The position numbers and the translations under genes were made by a program. A stretch of DNA of 64,000 nucleotides, from contig NZ_CP062805.1 in the NCBI RefSeq assembly GCF_008801925.2, forward strand, positions 361,365 through 425,364, in the 5' to 3' direction. Within the stretch, counting starts at the first letter, position 1; each line of letters begins with the position of its first letter. This stretch comes from Cupriavidus basilensis (GTDB taxonomy: Bacteria > Pseudomonadota > Gammaproteobacteria > Burkholderiales > Burkholderiaceae). Below, piece by piece: positions 61,910 through 64,000 of the stretch. The notes beneath the pieces were generated by a model, which worked only from the letters and a program-made list of their open reading frames with translations, searched no databases and was not told the DNA's origin.

Positions 61910-63637
61910 ATGTCGCTCGAAAAGGTATTGGAAGGACTGAACCCCGCCCAGCGCGAGGTGGTCGACCTGCGTCAGCACTGCGTCGCCGTGGCCGTGCCAG
62001 GCGCCGGAAAGACGGCGACGATTGCGGCGAAGGCAGCCGTGCTGCTCGCCAACCCAGACGTGACGGTGGGCGCGGTAACGTTCAGCAAGGACGCTGCGGT
62101 CGAATTGCGTGACCGTATCCTGGCGCTAGCCGGGGCCGATGCCAAGAAGCGACTGCTCGCGGGCACCTTCCATTCGCTGGCCTATAAGCAACTCGGGAAG
62201 GGAACCGGCAAGCTCACCGATATCGTCCACGACGGCGTTCGATTCGCTATCGTCGGGCAGATCCTGCAGGAAGGGGGATTTGATGGGAAGGTCGAGGATG
62301 CGATCGCTGCGATTGAGCGCGCCAAGATGCAACTGGCCGACCCGCCTTCAGGAACTGTGGAGGCTCAATTGTATGAGGCCTATCAGAGCGCCCTGGCCCG
62401 GAACGGCAAGATCGACTTTCAGGACATGCTGCGGTTGGCTGTAGCTGGGATGCAAAGCGGAACCATTGCGCCCTACCGTATGACGTACCTGCTGGTCGAT
62501 GAGTACCAGGATTGCGACAGCTTGCAATCACGCTGGACGGCGCTGCACGCGGAGGCCGGTTCGATAGTGACGGTGGTCGGGGACGATGATCAATCGATCT
62601 ACGGATTTCGAAGTGCGCTCGGATTTCGGGGCATGGAGGTATTCATCAAAGAGTTCGACGCACGGTCCGTCATCCTCGGGAAGAACTACCGCTCACACAC
62701 TGAGATCCTGGACATCGCGGATCGTGTCATTCGAAACAACAAGGACCGTATCCTGAAGGAGCTGGTAGCCCATCGCGGGCCTGGCGGCGCTATCGAGTTC
62801 AAGCGATTTGAGGACGAGTACAAGGAAGCCGTTTCAGCCGTTGAGGCGCTGACACCGGTTTTGCGGGCTGGCAAAACGGCGGCCGTGCTGGCGCGGACGA
62901 ACCGCATTCTCGATCCATTGGAGGCCGTCTGCCGCTCGCACGGTATCAAGTACTACCGGGCAACCGGCCGCTCTATCCTCGATCGCCCGGAGGCAGCGTT
63001 GATGGGGGACCTGCTGGAACTGATTCAGAAGTCCAAGAGCTCTGGCATCGATGCCCTGCTAGGTTTCGCCGGAATCAGCTCGCATGAGCTGCAGCTGCTA
63101 CACACGCAGACTACGGCGAAGCCGGAGGGATCGATTCCGCGAAAAAAGGACCTGGTGCAGGCCGGGATCGCAGAACCAACAGTCGACAAGTATCGCGATT
63201 TCCTGAAGAAGCTGGCGGAATGGCAAGCGCTCTGTGAACGCGAGTTCCTTTCCCTCGTTCTCGATGGCGTGCGCGAATGGATGCTCAAGTTTGTGGCGGA
63301 CGAGCCGGGCAAGCGCGCTATCAATACCGCATATGACGTCCTGACGCGGCTGAACGGTCCATTCTCGGAACGCGTGCTGTTTCTGCGCCAAAAGAATAAC
63401 GAGCCGGCCGACGACGCCTTGGTGCTGACGACCATGCATGCCTCCAAGGGGCGCGAATGGTCGGCTGTTGTTGTGATCCGGGCCGAGGAAACCATCGTTC
63501 CGGACGAAGCCAGTCCGGAGAGTGAGGAGCGGCGACTTTTCTACGTTGCCCTCACGCGCGCCCGCGACTGGCTGCAGATTTCTACGGCAAAGAAGAACCC
63601 CACGTCCCGGTTCGTTGTTGAAGCCGGGCTAACTTGA
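61910..63637 (+). CDS. UvrD/Rep-family superfamily 1 helicase
   Basis: A 575-residue helicase with motifs in order: Q-like LNPAQREVV, Walker A AVPGAGKTATI, TFSKDAAVELRDRI, TFHSLAYKQL, motif II LLVDEYQDCDSLQ, motif III VVGDDDQSIYGFRSA, motif IV LGKNYRSHTEILDIA, motif V TTMHASKGREWSAVVV and motif VI RRLFYVALTRARDWLQI. It is smaller than chromosomal UvrD (about 720 residues). The start at 61910 is chosen because the in-frame extension upstream falls in the repeat region. It could unwind DNA during transfer, replication or repair. Confidence 0.88.
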   Translation: MSLEKVLEGLNPAQREVVDLRQHCVAVAVPGAGKTATIAAKAAVLLANPDVTVGAVTFSKDAAVELRDRILALAGADAKKRLLAGTFHSLAYKQLGKGTGKLTDIVHDGVRFAIVGQILQEGGFDGKVEDAIAAIERAKMQLADPPSGTVEAQLYEAYQSALARNGKIDFQDMLRLAVAGMQSGTIAPYRMTYLLVDEYQDCDSLQSRWTALHAEAGSIVTVVGDDDQSIYGFRSALGFRGMEVFIKEFDARSVILGKNYRSHTEILDIADRVIRNNKDRILKELVAHRGPGGAIEFKRFEDEYKEAVSAVEALTPVLRAGKTAAVLARTNRILDPLEAVCRSHGIKYYRATGRSILDRPEAALMGDLLELIQKSKSSGIDALLGFAGISSHELQLLHTQTTAKPEGSIPRKKDLVQAGIAEPTVDKYRDFLKKLAEWQALCEREFLSLVLDGVREWMLKFVADEPGKRAINTAYDVLTRLNGPFSERVLFLRQKNNEPADDALVLTTMHASKGREWSAVVVIRAEETIVPDEASPESEERRLFYVALTRARDWLQISTAKKNPTSRFVVEAGLT

Positions 63638-63789
63638 TTTATTAAGCAACCGATCGTTCGTGGCGTCTGATGGTTGCGAGCTCCCTGCCATCGCGCGTGC
63701 CATAGCCGTCCGGCACTTCATTTTTGTGCGTAGCGGTGGCACTCGGATTTCAAGGAGGGGTTGTTGAGCCCGTAGGCATCCTCATAAGC

Positions 63790-63826
63790 GAAAAAAGCCT
63801 GGAGTCCGCATGCTCCAGGCTTTTAA
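63790..63826. terminator. Bidirectional terminator after the helicase gene
   Basis: AAAGCCTGGAG (63794-63804) pairs with CTCCAGGCTTT (63813-63823), with A-run before and T-run after. The 150 bases between the helicase stop and this hairpin hold no recognisable feature. Confidence 0.82.
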
Positions 63827-63896
63827 TCGGCATTGACAAAAGGCGTAGCGGGCTTCAAAACCCTCTTGACTCGTCCAACAACAAGACAGTCTGAGT

Positions 63897-64000
63897 TTAT
63901 GAAGCCCACCCTTCGTTGTCAATGCTCCCCACAAGTTTGCGCATTGATCGAAGAAGATGAGATATCGCTTCGACGGGCTTCCTATTGCCCGAAGAAGAAG
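63897..64000 (-). CDS. Possible 3' end of a minus-strand gene
   Basis: A frame open from the window edge to a TAA at 63897-63899 encodes 34 residues with normal composition (RKPVEAISHLLRSMRKLVGS). A convergent gene here would share the bidirectional terminator at 63790. There is too little to identify it. Confidence 0.25.
   Translation of the reverse strand, partial: SSSGNRKPVEAISHLLRSMRKLVGSIDNEGWAS

Noticed and set aside
63830-63895. Minus-strand segment resembling the end of a LexA/S24-type repressor (VVGRVKRVL)
   Set aside because: An in-frame stop lies only about 30 codons upstream and there is no peptidase motif, so it is too short to support a gene.

Overview
The window looks like part of a large, GC-rich conjugative plasmid (or a plasmid-like integrative element) of a Gram-negative proteobacterium, most likely of the Burkholderiales (Cupriavidus/Ralstonia type). 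That assignment is inferred from the PRTRC partition cassette, the FlhC-like regulator, the IncI-type (R64-like) type IVb pilus set, and codon and GC style. No rRNA, tRNA, CRISPR array, chromosomal housekeeping gene or recognisable replication initiator is visible, so plasmid versus integrative element cannot be settled here.

Layout. 1-9.75 kb, minus strand: the edge of a PRTRC cassette (protein E, ParB), a DUF5983 gene beside a frameshifted copy of the 5' end of parB, a 1034-residue DNA-methylase/helicase fusion and several unknown accessory genes. 9.9-14.8 kb: small plus-strand genes (FtsK-gamma-like winged helix, Lar-like zinc ribbon) mixed with wreckage of UvrD, DUF1173, DUF5131 and DNA-methyltransferase genes. 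14.85-16.0 kb: a tyrosine recombinase ending in a Fis-type helix-turn-helix. 17.1-18.8 kb: a ParM/StbA actin-like ATPase, a probable ParR-like partner and a 41-residue membrane peptide. 18.8-25.5 kb: nested mobile DNA, in which a large-serine-recombinase element splits the reverse transcriptase gene of a group II intron, that intron abuts the 5' fragment of a second group II intron, and an ISL3-family insertion sequence sits in the A-tract of the terminator they targeted. 25.5-29.4 kb, minus strand: zinc-ribbon/Toprim primase, SSB, a KfrB-like protein and small unknown or membrane proteins.

29.4-32.8 kb is a control region followed by a coiled-coil protein and an FlhC-like activator. 32.9-33.9 kb encodes a CAP-domain lipoprotein. 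34.0-49.8 kb, minus strand, is a tightly overlapping run: virB8-virB9-virB10, a VirB1-like transglycosylase, a VirB9/TcpQ-like hybrid, then pilT-L-N-O-P-Q-R-S-M-V and a polyproline exported protein. From 50.2 kb the plus-strand operon carries virB11-B2-B3-B4-B5-B6, a MobH-like relaxase, a VirD4/TraD coupling protein, three further transfer genes including DUF4400, and an unknown protein; a UvrD-like helicase ends the window.

How it works together. Conjugation genes lie in two divergent operons separated by a 440-bp region with dyad symmetry. The type IVb pilus genes continue directly from virB8-10, which suggests co-expression of mating-pair stabilising pili with the secretion channel. Two signals cut across this layout. 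A 12-18 bp palindrome (core TGAGCATGCTCA) occurs three times, including upstream of the FlhC-like regulator pair and upstream of virB11. A family of structured 5' leaders (paired hairpins around a GGTCGATGC core on the plus strand, often with a further stem covering the ribosome binding site) precedes several minus-strand maintenance and accessory genes. These two signals are the best candidates for undescribed regulation here.
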